From assembly GCA_045532055.1 (NCBI GenBank), contig JAZSFF010000026.1, positions 1 through 64,000 of the forward strand: a DNA stretch of 64,000 nt, in the 5' to 3' direction. This document shows positions 1 through 8,023 of the stretch, piece by piece; the first letter of the stretch is position 1; each line of letters begins with the position of its first letter. The notes under the pieces are model-generated. The model saw only the letters and a program-made list of their open reading frames with translations, ran no database searches and was not told the DNA's origin. The DNA comes from SIG440 sp045532055. Lineage in GTDB: Bacteria; Bacillota; Clostridia; Monoglobales; Monoglobaceae. Made by a program: the position numbers and the translations under genes.

Positions 1-32
1 CACATTGCAAATTATTTTTCCTCTAATTATTA

Positions 33-61
33 TTGACAAATTTTTTTATCGGGTGTAAAAT
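33..61 (+). promoter_or_regulatory. sigma-A promoter of the hemolysin III gene
   Basis: TTGACA (33-38), a 17-base spacer, then TAAAAT (56-61). This is a near-perfect housekeeping promoter. It lies directly upstream of the AGGAG ribosome site at 81-85 and the first gene. Confidence 0.8.
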
Positions 62-94
62 GTATTTTACTACGTTTTAGAGGAGCTGATGTTT

Positions 95-757
95 ATGACA
101 GAAAGTATACAAAAGGTAAACAACCAAAGTCTTGGTGAAGAAATTGTCAATTCTATATCTCACGGAATAGGGGCTCTCCTTTCCATTGCAGGTACTGTAA
201 TTGCAATTGTTTATGCTTGCCTTCACGGAGATGCATACAGTATTGTATCGGCGGCACTTTACGGTGCAGGGCTTATTATACTTTATACCGCATCCACATT
301 GTATCATTCACTAACCAATTACAAAGCAAAAAGAGTTTTTCAGGTCCTCGACCACTGCTCAATATATATACTTATTTTCAGTTCATACATACCCGTTTCC
401 CTCTCACTTATGCGAGGAGCTATGGGTTGGGTTCTGTTTGGGATAAATGCAGCATGTACAGCTTTGGGCGTCACTTTGACCGCTATCGATATGAAAAAAT
501 TTCAGCCACTTTCAATGGTGATTTATCTGTTTATGGGTTGGTCAATAATTTTCTTTGGTCTTCCTGCTCTTAAGACAATACCTGCAACCGGAATTTGGCT
601 GCTTGTTACCGGCGGATTGTGTTATACCGGCGGAATCGTATTTTTCGCCCTCAAACATCCAAGATACATGCATGCAATATGGCATTTCTTCGTTTTGGCA
701 GGAAGCATACTCCACTTCTTTGCTTTCCTGTTTTATGCACTTCCATTTCCAAAATAA
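95..757 (+). CDS. trhA: hemolysin III / PAQR-family membrane protein
   Basis: A seven-helix integral membrane protein of the hemolysin III (YqfA/TrhA) family, related to PAQR receptors. Members are predicted metal-dependent membrane hydrolases with roles in lipid homeostasis, and real haemolytic activity is doubtful. The family's candidate metal ligands are visible: Ser-x-His near residue 23, His near 71, Asp-His near 86-87 and H-x3-H near 193-197. ATG at 95 is preferred over ATG at 89 because AGGAG at 81-85 lies 9 bases from the former and only 3 from the latter. The 220-residue length is normal. It has its own strong promoter, and the next gene follows after 24 bases, so the two are probably co-transcribed. 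The exact substrate is unknown. Confidence 0.88.
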   Translation: MTESIQKVNNQSLGEEIVNSISHGIGALLSIAGTVIAIVYACLHGDAYSIVSAALYGAGLIILYTASTLYHSLTNYKAKRVFQVLDHCSIYILIFSSYIPVSLSLMRGAMGWVLFGINAACTALGVTLTAIDMKKFQPLSMVIYLFMGWSIIFFGLPALKTIPATGIWLLVTGGLCYTGGIVFFALKHPRYMHAIWHFFVLAGSILHFFAFLFYALPFPK

Positions 758-781
758 TAGCTTAATTTGAGGTGACTGATT

Positions 782-1639
782 TTGAAGATTGGTTTGGTTT
801 TTGAGGGCGGTGCCAGCCGAGGCCTTTTTTCCTGCGGTGTTATGGATGCCCTTTTAGAAGAAAAAATAATTGCTGATTATGTCATTGGTGTTTCAGCAGG
901 AATTGCTTATGGAACCAGCTATGTATCCGGGCAAATCGGCAGAAATCTTGGGCTTTCAATGAAGTATATGCATGACAAGAGATATATGGGAACAAGGCAT
1001 CTTTTAAACCCAAAAAAACGTAGCTATTATAACATGGATTTCGCTTTCAAGCGTATTCCTGAAGAACTGGTTCCTTTTGATTTTGATGCATTTGCCAATT
1101 CCAAAAGTACCAACATCGCCACTTTGACCAACATGCAAACTGGTAAACCTGAATATATCACTCTCCCCACCGATGATTGGGACAAGCATCTGAAAATTCT
1201 CTGGGCAAGCTGTGCACTGCCTTTCCTTTTCAGGCCTGAAGAAATAGACGGTCAGCTTTATATGGACGGTGGCATAAGTGACCCTATTCCATTCCGAAAG
1301 GCCCTTGATGACGGCTGTGACAAAGTAATTGTAGTCCTCACCCGTGAACGCAGTTACTCAAAAAGCAGCGATTTCTCCATCAAACTCGCAAAGGCGGCAT
1401 ATAGAAAATATCCTGAGTTTGCTGTAACCTTGGAAAAACGTTCTGAAAGATATAATCAATCACGCAAGGAGATTTTTGACCTAACCGACAACAAACAAAT
1501 AATCACCATCATGCCCCATGATACTTCAAACTTTAATCGTACGGAACGCAAGCCGGAAAAACTAAAAGTTATGTATGATGATGGTTACAAAACCACCATG
1601 GATATGATGAACGAAATTAAATCATATTTGAATATTTAA
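782..1639 (+). CDS. patatin-like phospholipase family protein
   Basis: A 285-residue patatin/RssA-type lipid acyl hydrolase, probably acting on membrane or lyso-phospholipids in the cytoplasm. The three family elements are present in order: a glycine-rich oxyanion loop (E-G-G-A-S-R-G at about 8-14), the nucleophile elbow G-V-S-A-G with Ser38, and the catalytic dyad Asp in M-D-G-G-I-S-D (Asp162). Translation begins at TTG 782, with GAGGTGA about 8 bases upstream. The first residues MKIGLVFEGG are the canonical patatin N-terminus, so no earlier start is needed. The gene is followed by an intrinsic terminator and probably forms a two-gene unit with the hemolysin III gene. The specific substrate cannot be read from sequence. 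Confidence 0.9.
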   Translation: MKIGLVFEGGASRGLFSCGVMDALLEEKIIADYVIGVSAGIAYGTSYVSGQIGRNLGLSMKYMHDKRYMGTRHLLNPKKRSYYNMDFAFKRIPEELVPFDFDAFANSKSTNIATLTNMQTGKPEYITLPTDDWDKHLKILWASCALPFLFRPEEIDGQLYMDGGISDPIPFRKALDDGCDKVIVVLTRERSYSKSSDFSIKLAKAAYRKYPEFAVTLEKRSERYNQSRKEIFDLTDNKQIITIMPHDTSNFNRTERKPEKLKVMYDDGYKTTMDMMNEIKSYLNI

Positions 1640-1640
1640 A

Positions 1641-1671
1641 AAGAACAGTCTTTCGACTGTTCTTTTTTTCT
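1641..1671 (+). terminator. intrinsic terminator after the patatin gene
   Basis: Stem AAGAACAGTC / GACTGTTCTT (1641-1650 with 1655-1664) closed by a TTTC loop and followed by a T-run. It starts two bases after the patatin stop. Confidence 0.88.
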
Positions 1672-1725
1672 TTAAACATATAGGACGTGCATCCCCAATA
1701 TATTTAACCATGGGGTGAATTTGAT

Positions 1726-2871
1726 TTGAAACGTATTTTTGTGTTTTTAATAAGCCTGTGTTTATTCTTCAATAATTTATCAGCAACCGCTTTTGCCATT
1801 TCCGCCCGAAGCGCCATCGTTATGGATGCAAATTCGGGCAGAATTTTATACTCACACAACGCAAATGCAAAAATGGGTATGGCAAGCACAACCAAAATTA
1901 TGACAGCCATAACCGCTCTTGAAAATGCAGATATCAATTCTATAGCAACTGTATCATCCACCGCATATGGTGTCGAGGGTTCTTCAATGTATCTGGTGAA
2001 AGATGAAAAACTTACCCTTGAGGATTTGCTGTGGGGACTTATGCTGGTGTCGGGAAATGATGCCGCCACAGCCATTGCAGAGCATGTGGCAAAAACCACC
2101 GACGCCTTTGCAGACCTTATGAATAAAAAGGCTGCTGAGATAGGTGCAGTTGATTCGCACTTTACCAACCCTCATGGTTTGTCCGATGACAATCATTACA
2201 CAACAGCACACGACCTTGCAAAAATAACAGCCTATGCTCTTGAAAATCCAAAATTCCGCGAAATTGTATCCACACGCACCAAAAGTATCCCATGGAAAGA
2301 CCATGACTACAATCGGCATCTAGTAAATCACAACAAGTTTCTAACACAATATGATGGTTGCATAGGGGTGAAAACCGGTTTCACCAAAGCTACCGGCAGA
2401 TGTCTTGTTACTGCGGTAGAGAAAAGTGATCTACGGCTTATATGCGTTACACTAAATGCACCAGATGACTGGAACGACCACCGCACCCTGTACGACAATT
2501 CATTTTCAGAATATTCACCATATAAAATTAAAACAGCAGGTGAAACAGCAATGGTTGCAAAAGTTGAAAAGGGGTCTTTTGATACAATAAATCTTGTTGC
2601 AAAACACGATCTATACATACCTTTGAAGGCAGGTGAAGAATCTAATATCACCACAACTCCCTCATGTTTTGAAAATTTGCAGGCACCTGTTAAAAAAGGC
2701 GATATTCTCGGTAAGCTGACCGTTATTATAAACGGCAATAATTGCGGAGAATTCCCCTTAGTTGCCAGCGAGGATGTGGCACTTAAAAAAGTTTTATTCA
2801 AGGCATCATCAGGTAATTTTGGTATATCCTTAAAAAAAGTATTCAACGCATGGATACATTGTTTTGACTAA
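1726..2871 (+). CDS. dacF: D-alanyl-D-alanine carboxypeptidase (DacF/PBP5 type)
   Basis: A serine-type D,D-carboxypeptidase that trims the terminal D-Ala of peptidoglycan stem peptides outside the membrane. Residues 1-24 form a Sec signal peptide ending A-F-A. The penicillin-binding motifs are all present: S-T-T-K (Ser54 nucleophile, Lys57), S-G-N (109-111) and K-T-G (216-218). A C-terminal beta-rich PBP5_C-like domain follows at about residue 265 onward. The final residues are weakly amphipathic, as expected for membrane attachment. The TTG start at 1726 is supported by GGGGTGA eight bases upstream and by the signal peptide beginning there. DacF homologues act in sporulation cortex or growth-phase wall trimming. 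Which applies here is not visible. Confidence 0.93.
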   Translation: MKRIFVFLISLCLFFNNLSATAFAISARSAIVMDANSGRILYSHNANAKMGMASTTKIMTAITALENADINSIATVSSTAYGVEGSSMYLVKDEKLTLEDLLWGLMLVSGNDAATAIAEHVAKTTDAFADLMNKKAAEIGAVDSHFTNPHGLSDDNHYTTAHDLAKITAYALENPKFREIVSTRTKSIPWKDHDYNRHLVNHNKFLTQYDGCIGVKTGFTKATGRCLVTAVEKSDLRLICVTLNAPDDWNDHRTLYDNSFSEYSPYKIKTAGETAMVAKVEKGSFDTINLVAKHDLYIPLKAGEESNITTTPSCFENLQAPVKKGDILGKLTVIINGNNCGEFPLVASEDVALKKVLFKASSGNFGISLKKVFNAWIHCFD

Positions 2872-2877
2872 AAAAAA

Positions 2878-2899
2878 GCCCGTGGCAAATGCCACGGGC
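2878..2899. terminator. bidirectional terminator between dacF and nhaC
   Basis: A perfect 9-bp stem GCCCGTGGC / GCCACGGGC with an ATTT/AAAT loop. It is flanked by an A-run on one side and a T-rich stretch on the other, so it can end both converging genes. Confidence 0.88.
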
Positions 2900-2915
2900 C
2901 AATTTATTTTGTCCG

Positions 2916-4628
2916 TTATGCCTGAACTTCTTTTTTTGCTGTAACTTTGCTGATAATAAGCATTGTAGCTATTGTAAGGATAACAGCAATAGGGAATACA
3001 ATGTACCAGTTCTGAACATATCCAGCGATTATGTAAGATACGAAGGATATAACCGCAACAGTAATTGCATATGGAAGCTGTGTTGAAACATGGTTGATAT
3101 GGTCGCACTTTGCACCTGCAGATGACATGATTGTTGTATCTGAGATAGGTGAGCAGTGGTCACCGCAAACCGCACCTGCAAGACATGCAGACATACCAAT
3201 AATCTGGAGCGGGTCACCAGCCTCAAAGATAACGGTAACGATAGGAATAAGGATGCCGAATGTTCCCCATGATGTACCTGTTGCAAAAGACAGGATACAT
3301 GCAACAACAAAGATAACTGCAGGGAGCAGATTTGCAAGAGCACTTGCATTTGCCAAAAGGTTTTCAACATAGGTTGCATAACCCATAAGGCTGTTTACAT
3401 TCTTAAGCGCTGTAGCAAATGTAAGGATAAGGATTGGTGGCACCATTGCAATAAAGCCTTTGGGCACACATTCCATAGCATCTTTGAATGTAATAAGCTT
3501 TCTGAGCATGAAGTATGCGATTGTTATAACCAATACAATTATAGCCCCCCAGGGAAGACCAAATGTTGCATCTGTGTTTGCAAAAGAACCGATAAAGTTG
3601 CCTGCATTTTCTGTTCCACCCCACATATCAACGCCAAAAAATCCACCAACGTAAATAAGTGATACAACACAAAAGGCAATAAGAATAATAACTGGGAACA
3701 CAAGGTCAATAACTCTTGCTCTTGTTGAAACAACAACTTCCTCATCTCCGTCTACTCTTTCGCCGCTTGTAAAGAGGTCGCCCTTGTTGATTGCATTGAA
3801 TTCGTGGAGTCTCATTGGCCCGAAATCACATTTCTTAACACAAAGAACAATGATGAAAACAAAAGTGAGAAGTGAATAGAAGTTGTAAGGAATTGCCTGA
3901 ATAAACATTGAGATACCTGATGTACCCTCTGGTGCATAGCTTGCAACCGCTGCCGCCCATGAAGAAATGGGAGCAATCATACAAACAGGAGCTGCTGTTG
4001 CATCAATGATATATGCAAGCTTTGCCCTTGAAATCTTGTGACGGTCAGCAACCGGTGTCATAACAGAACCAACTGTCAGACAGTTGAAATAGTCATCGAT
4101 GAAAATAAGCACACCAAGAACAAATGTCGCAAGCATTGCACCTGTTCTTGTTTTGATGTTCTTTTCCGCCCACGCACCAAAAGCAGCACTTCCGCCGGCT
4201 TTGTTGATGAGTGCAACCAAAATACCCAAAACAACCAGGAATATAAAGATGCCTGCAGTACCCTCAACTGCACCTATAAGGCCTTCACCCAAAAGTGCAT
4301 CCATTGCACCAACGGGATTGAAGTTGCACGCAAAGAGTGCTGCGATTACAATACCCGCAAAGAGTGAGGAATAAACTTCTTTTGTTACCAGAGCAAGGAT
4401 AATCGCAAGAATCGGGGGCAACAAAGAAACAAATGTTGCATAGTAATTGCTTGCAGGAATAACCTCGCCTGTTCCGCCACATTCTTCGCAATCTGCAAGA
4501 ATTTCGCCTGCTTCGCTGCAAAGTCCGCATTCTGTCATTATATCAGTTTTAACAGTTGTTGCACTGATTACAACGACAACTAATGCCAGGATGATTACAG
4601 CCAGTTTGATAATAGTTGATTTTTTCAT
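2916..4628 (-). CDS. nhaC: NhaC-family transporter under a lysine riboswitch (predicted lysine transporter)
   Basis: A 570-residue polytopic membrane protein of the Na+/H+ antiporter NhaC family with 12 or more hydrophobic segments. ATG 4628 is chosen because AAGGAGGG precedes it at 4633-4640 and the first transmembrane helix starts at once. Between helices 1 and 2 sits a short loop with two Cys pairs (C34, C37, C47, C50) and a G-G-T-G, resembling a small zinc or redox knuckle. The gene lies downstream of asd-dapA-dapB but has its own promoter and a lysine riboswitch. NhaC-family members under lysine riboswitches have been predicted by comparative genomics to be lysine transporters (LysW). 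That role is inferred from the regulation; the fold alone would suggest Na+/H+ exchange. Confidence 0.85.
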   Translation of the reverse strand: MKKSTIIKLAVIILALVVVVISATTVKTDIMTECGLCSEAGEILADCEECGGTGEVIPASNYYATFVSLLPPILAIILALVTKEVYSSLFAGIVIAALFACNFNPVGAMDALLGEGLIGAVEGTAGIFIFLVVLGILVALINKAGGSAAFGAWAEKNIKTRTGAMLATFVLGVLIFIDDYFNCLTVGSVMTPVADRHKISRAKLAYIIDATAAPVCMIAPISSWAAAVASYAPEGTSGISMFIQAIPYNFYSLLTFVFIIVLCVKKCDFGPMRLHEFNAINKGDLFTSGERVDGDEEVVVSTRARVIDLVFPVIILIAFCVVSLIYVGGFFGVDMWGGTENAGNFIGSFANTDATFGLPWGAIIVLVITIAYFMLRKLITFKDAMECVPKGFIAMVPPILILTFATALKNVNSLMGYATYVENLLANASALANLLPAVIFVVACILSFATGTSWGTFGILIPIVTVIFEAGDPLQIIGMSACLAGAVCGDHCSPISDTTIMSSAGAKCDHINHVSTQLPYAITVAVISFVSYIIAGYVQNWYIVFPIAVILTIATMLIISKVTAKKEVQA

Positions 4629-4652
4629 AAAACCCTCCTTGATATAATTAAA

Positions 4653-4679
4653 GCCGAGGCATACCTGTATGCTTCGGCT
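4653..4679 (-). terminator. hairpin terminator of the lysine riboswitch expression platform
   Basis: On the minus strand a 12-bp stem (GCCGAAGCATAC / GTATGCCTCGGC, one mismatch) closes an AG loop and is followed by TTTAATTA. It lies between the lysine aptamer and the AAGGAGGG ribosome site of nhaC. The U-tract is weak, so it could act by termination or by limiting access to the ribosome site. Confidence 0.65.
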
Positions 4680-4707
4680 AAAAGGATACTGATTTACAGC
4701 GTTTGCT

Positions 4708-4882
4708 CTACAAATCGATAGCTCTCCACCAAAGTGACAGTACACAGCATGTTTTGTTGTGTCCCAACAATCAGACCCCGGGATGGCCCAATGTTTCGGC
4801 GAAGCTTCCTTTCACACAGAGTTTTGTACCCGTCATCAAACTGTGTTACTGATAAGCACCGCACCTCTACCAGTTTTGTCAT
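4708..4882 (-). ncRNA. lysine riboswitch (L box) aptamer
   Basis: Read on the minus strand, the conserved lysine-riboswitch signatures occur in the right order: GAGGTGC (4867-4861), GTAAC (4849-4845), TGAAAGG (4814-4808), GCCGAAA (4800-4794), ACTGTCAC (4741-4734) and GGAGAGCTATC (4727-4717). The flanking segments GGTAG and CTATC can form P1. It sits between a promoter and a hairpin before the NhaC-family gene, so lysine is expected to repress that gene. This is established knowledge for the RNA class; the effect here is inferred. Confidence 0.93.
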
Positions 4883-4900
4883 TCTTCAAATGTTACGCTG

Positions 4901-4929
4901 ATTATCTCATATTTTGTCAAAAAAGTCAA
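4901..4929 (-). promoter_or_regulatory. promoter of the lysine riboswitch / nhaC transcript
   Basis: Minus-strand TTGACT (4929-4924), a 17-base spacer and GATAAT (4906-4901), with a TGN extended -10. It starts the riboswitch RNA independently of the dap genes, 27 bases downstream of the dapB stop. Confidence 0.8.
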
Positions 4930-4955
4930 TACTTTGACCTTATTTTGATTGTCTA

Positions 4956-5711
4956 TTATTTAACTAAATCCGCCATGGTATAAAGCCCGGGTGCCTTGCC
5001 CGACATGAATATTGCCGCACGGACTGCACCTACCGCAAACACGTTCTTTGATGTTGCAGAATGTTTGATTTCAATCACTTCGTCGGTTCCTGCAAAAAGA
5101 ACTGTGTGCTCGCCAACAATATTGCCGCCTCTTACTGCGTGGATTCCTATTTCGTCCTTGTCTCTCTTTTTCCTTACAGAATGTCTGTCAAAGATATATT
5201 TGGCATCGTATGCAACTGTATCGGATATTGCATCAGCAATAGCAAGCGCCGTTCCGCTGGGTGCATCAAGCTTTTGGTTGTGGTGTTTCTCAACAATTTC
5301 GATATCAAAATTATTCTCCAGTATCTTTGATGCTTTGCAAACCAAATCAATAAGCAGATTTACCCCCAATGACATATTTGCCGAGAAAAATATTGGAGTA
5401 TCTTTTGAATAGAACTCCAGTTTGGAAATCTGATCCTTTGAAAGGCCTGTTGTACATATAACAGCAGGAGTTCCTGTCGCCTTGGCATAATCCAAAATAT
5501 CATCAGTCATCGAAACATGAGAGAAGTCAATTATACAGTCTATCTTCTCTTTCACCTTGTCAAGACTGTCATATACAGGGAAACCATCAGAAGTTGTATC
5601 CAAAACGTCATATCCTGCCACAATCTGCACGTATGTAGACTGTTCCTTTGCTACATTTCTCACAGCATGTCCCATTTTGCCGTTTGCTCCGCATAAAAGT
5701 ATGTTTATCAT
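4956..5711 (-). CDS. dapB: 4-hydroxy-tetrahydrodipicolinate reductase
   Basis: A 251-residue cytoplasmic enzyme reducing 4-hydroxy-tetrahydrodipicolinate with NAD(P)H in the diaminopimelate/lysine pathway. The N-terminal Rossmann motif G-A-N-G-K-M-G (8-14) binds the cofactor. The catalytic segment E-K-H-H-N-Q-K-L-D-A-P-S-G-T-A (141-155) carries the family's His pair and Lys. ATG 5711 is used because it begins the Rossmann strand and has AAAGGTGG upstream; the reading frame is open further but unconvincing. It lies 58 bases downstream of dapA on the same strand, so asd-dapA-dapB act as a block making lysine and wall diaminopimelate. The later pathway genes are not in this window. Confidence 0.95.
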   Translation of the reverse strand: MINILLCGANGKMGHAVRNVAKEQSTYVQIVAGYDVLDTTSDGFPVYDSLDKVKEKIDCIIDFSHVSMTDDILDYAKATGTPAVICTTGLSKDQISKLEFYSKDTPIFFSANMSLGVNLLIDLVCKASKILENNFDIEIVEKHHNQKLDAPSGTALAIADAISDTVAYDAKYIFDRHSVRKKRDKDEIGIHAVRGGNIVGEHTVLFAGTDEVIEIKHSATSKNVFAVGAVRAAIFMSGKAPGLYTMADLVK

Positions 5712-5769
5712 TAGAAATTCCACCTTTGTAAAGGAAGTGCAGATGGAAACCTGCACTTCCGATTGTTTG

Positions 5770-6657
5770 TTATTTAAGTTTAAATCCGTAATTAGTCAGG
5801 GCTACCTTCAATCTTTCAACGTTCTTCTCTTCCATCTCACAGAGGGGCAACCTCATTCCTCCAACCTCAAACCCCAAAAGGTTCATTGCGGTTTTCACAG
5901 GAATGGGATTTACCTCATAGAACATGGAATCCATAACATCAAGCATAGAGAGATAAATCTTCTTTGCCTCTTCAAGATTACCCTTTTCGTATTCTTCACA
6001 AATATTGTGAGTTTCTTCAGGAAGTATGTTTGCCACAACGGATATAACACCCTGACCACCCAGAGCCATTATAGGCAGCGTTACATCGTCGTTGCCCGAA
6101 TAGATACACAAATCGGTATGCGCCTTTATCTTTGCAGCAAAGGCAACATCACCGCTGGCCTCTTTTATTGCATTTATGTTCTCGTAATTCTTATCCAGAA
6201 ACTTTAATGTTTCAAGAGAAATTGAAACACCTGTTCTTGACGGCACATTGTATAGAATTATTGGCAGTTTTACACTTTCTGCAATTTTGCCGTAATGTGC
6301 ACAAAGTCCTTTTTGTGTGGCCTTGTTGTAGTACGGTGTGACTAAAAGTAGGGCATCATACCCAATGCTTTCTGCAAATTTACTTAGGTAAATTGCATTG
6401 TTGGTGTCATTGCTTCCTGTTCCTGCAATCATAGGAAGTCTTCCATCTATTTTTTCTATACAGAACTTCAGGACCTCCATATGTTCTTCGTTGGACAAGG
6501 TGGAACCCTCGCCCGTTGTACCGCAAATTATTAATGCATCTGTCTTGTGTGCAATATGAAATTCAAGCAATTCTCCAAGTTTGTCAAAATTGACACCTTT
6601 GTCTGAAAACGGTGTAACCAGTGCCACACCTGAACCTGTAAATACTGGCTTTTTCAT
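5770..6657 (-). CDS. dapA: 4-hydroxy-tetrahydrodipicolinate synthase
   Basis: A 295-residue TIM-barrel aldolase that condenses pyruvate with aspartate semialdehyde, the committed step to diaminopimelate and lysine. Visible active-site elements are G-T-T-G-E (46-50), Tyr136 in L-Y-N-V-P-S-R-T-G, and the Schiff-base Lys165 in A-I-K-E-A-S-G-D. ATG 6657 starts the usual N-terminus. A TTG four codons earlier is closer to the GGAAGG ribosome site but adds only MCNF, so the start is slightly uncertain. It lies between asd and dapB on the same strand. The 115-base gap to asd shows no clear terminator or promoter. Confidence 0.95.
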   Translation of the reverse strand: MKKPVFTGSGVALVTPFSDKGVNFDKLGELLEFHIAHKTDALIICGTTGEGSTLSNEEHMEVLKFCIEKIDGRLPMIAGTGSNDTNNAIYLSKFAESIGYDALLLVTPYYNKATQKGLCAHYGKIAESVKLPIILYNVPSRTGVSISLETLKFLDKNYENINAIKEASGDVAFAAKIKAHTDLCIYSGNDDVTLPIMALGGQGVISVVANILPEETHNICEEYEKGNLEEAKKIYLSMLDVMDSMFYEVNPIPVKTAMNLLGFEVGGMRLPLCEMEEKNVERLKVALTNYGFKLK

Positions 6658-6772
6658 AAAATTACACAACCTTCCTTCCCACGAAATCTAAAACCTCTAC
6701 TCTGTCCGTGCAGGATATACGAACAAAATACTTAACCTTTCGTTCACTTCAGGTATGCATTATCAGAAAATA

Positions 6773-7852
6773 TTAGTCAAAATAGCCTTTTGCTGCAAGG
6801 AGTTCTGCCATCAAAACAGCACCGCCTGCCGCACCACGTAGGGTGTTGTGTGAAAGGCAAACGAACTTATAATCGTACTGGCTGTCTTCACGAAGACGTC
6901 CCATAGATACTGCCATTCCGCCTTCAAGATTACGTTCGCTCTTTGCCTGAGGACGATTATCCTCTTCAAAGTAGTTGAGGAACTGTTTTGGTGCTGATGG
7001 AAGCTCAAGTTCCTGTGGCTCGCCTTTGAAGTTTTTCCAGTCGTTCTTTATTTCTTCAATAGTTGGTTTTTTGTCAAAGCTTACAAAAACTGCCGCTGTG
7101 TGTCCGTCAGAAACAGGAACTCTGAGACACTGGGTTGTGATTGCAGGTGATGTTGCATCAACAATTTCATCCCCCTCTATCTTACCCCAGATTTTAAGAG
7201 GCTCAATTTCGCTCTTTTCTTCCTCGCCGCCAATGTATGGGATGAGGTTATCCACCATTTCGGGCCATGTTTCAAAGGTCTTTCCGGCACCGGAAATTGC
7301 CTGATATGTGCAAGCAAGAACATTCTTTATTCCGTATTTCATAAGCGGATGAAGTGCGGGAACATAGCTCTGGAGCGAACAATTTGACTTAACAGCAACA
7401 AAACCACGTTTTGTTCCAAGTCTTTTTCTCTGTGCTGCTATGATTTCAGCATGTTCCGGATTGATTTCTGGAACAATCATAGGAACATCCTTTGTATGTC
7501 TGTGTGCTGAATTGTTTGAAACAACAGGACATTCTGCCTTGGCATATGCCTCTTCCAAAGCTCTTATTTCGTCCTTTTTCATATCAACGGCACAGAAAAC
7601 AAAATCAACCTGAGCGGCGATTTTCTCAATGTCTGCAGTCGCATCAAGGATCACCATATCCTTAACCTTTTCAGGCACAGGAACAGTCATGGCCCAACGA
7701 TTTTCAACCACGTCTATGTATTTTTTGCCTGCACTTCTTGATGATGCCGCAAGCACCTTTATATTAAACCATGGATGCTCCGCAAGCAAGGTCATAAATC
7801 TCTGTCCAACCATACCTGTTGCACCGATTATTCCTACATTGTAACTTTTCAT
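6773..7852 (-). CDS. asd: aspartate-semialdehyde dehydrogenase
   Basis: A 359-residue enzyme that reduces aspartyl phosphate to aspartate semialdehyde, the branch point to lysine, threonine and methionine. G-A-T-G-M-V-G (10-16) binds NADP, and Cys158 in S-N-C-S-L is the thioester nucleophile. A His in S-D-G-H-T-A-A lies near residue 254. Overall it resembles the longer archaeal/fungal-type Asd rather than the E. coli type. ATG 7852 has GGAGGAC upstream. It is the first gene of the asd-dapA-dapB block, which starts from a consensus promoter. No riboswitch fits into its short leader, so lysine control visible here falls on the transporter only. Confidence 0.94.
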   Translation of the reverse strand: MKSYNVGIIGATGMVGQRFMTLLAEHPWFNIKVLAASSRSAGKKYIDVVENRWAMTVPVPEKVKDMVILDATADIEKIAAQVDFVFCAVDMKKDEIRALEEAYAKAECPVVSNNSAHRHTKDVPMIVPEINPEHAEIIAAQRKRLGTKRGFVAVKSNCSLQSYVPALHPLMKYGIKNVLACTYQAISGAGKTFETWPEMVDNLIPYIGGEEEKSEIEPLKIWGKIEGDEIVDATSPAITTQCLRVPVSDGHTAAVFVSFDKKPTIEEIKNDWKNFKGEPQELELPSAPKQFLNYFEEDNRPQAKSERNLEGGMAVSMGRLREDSQYDYKFVCLSHNTLRGAAGGAVLMAELLAAKGYFD

Positions 7853-7888
7853 TTCTAAATGTCCTCCCAATATAATTCTTCTTTAAAT

Positions 7889-7917
7889 ATTATATGATAT
7901 TGAGCCTTGATTGTCAA
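7889..7917 (-). promoter_or_regulatory. promoter of asd-dapA-dapB
   Basis: On the minus strand TTGACA (7917-7912), a 17-base spacer, and TATAAT (7894-7889): an exact sigma-A consensus about 40 bases before the asd start. Confidence 0.88.
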
Positions 7918-8023
7918 TTATTTTTTGTAACACAATTTTAACATAAAATAAGAGGATTTAAGCCGATATTTGTCGAACTTTTAGAATAAGGAATATTATT
8001 CTCTTGGATAGGATTGTATAAAT

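Noticed and set aside
1704..2168. 154-codon open frame antisense to dacF
   Set aside because: Lies entirely opposite conserved penicillin-binding motifs; compositional shadow.
4479..4529. DnaJ fragment fused to the transporter
   Set aside because: Only one pair of Cys knuckles is present, with no J domain or substrate-binding domain; it is a loop insertion.
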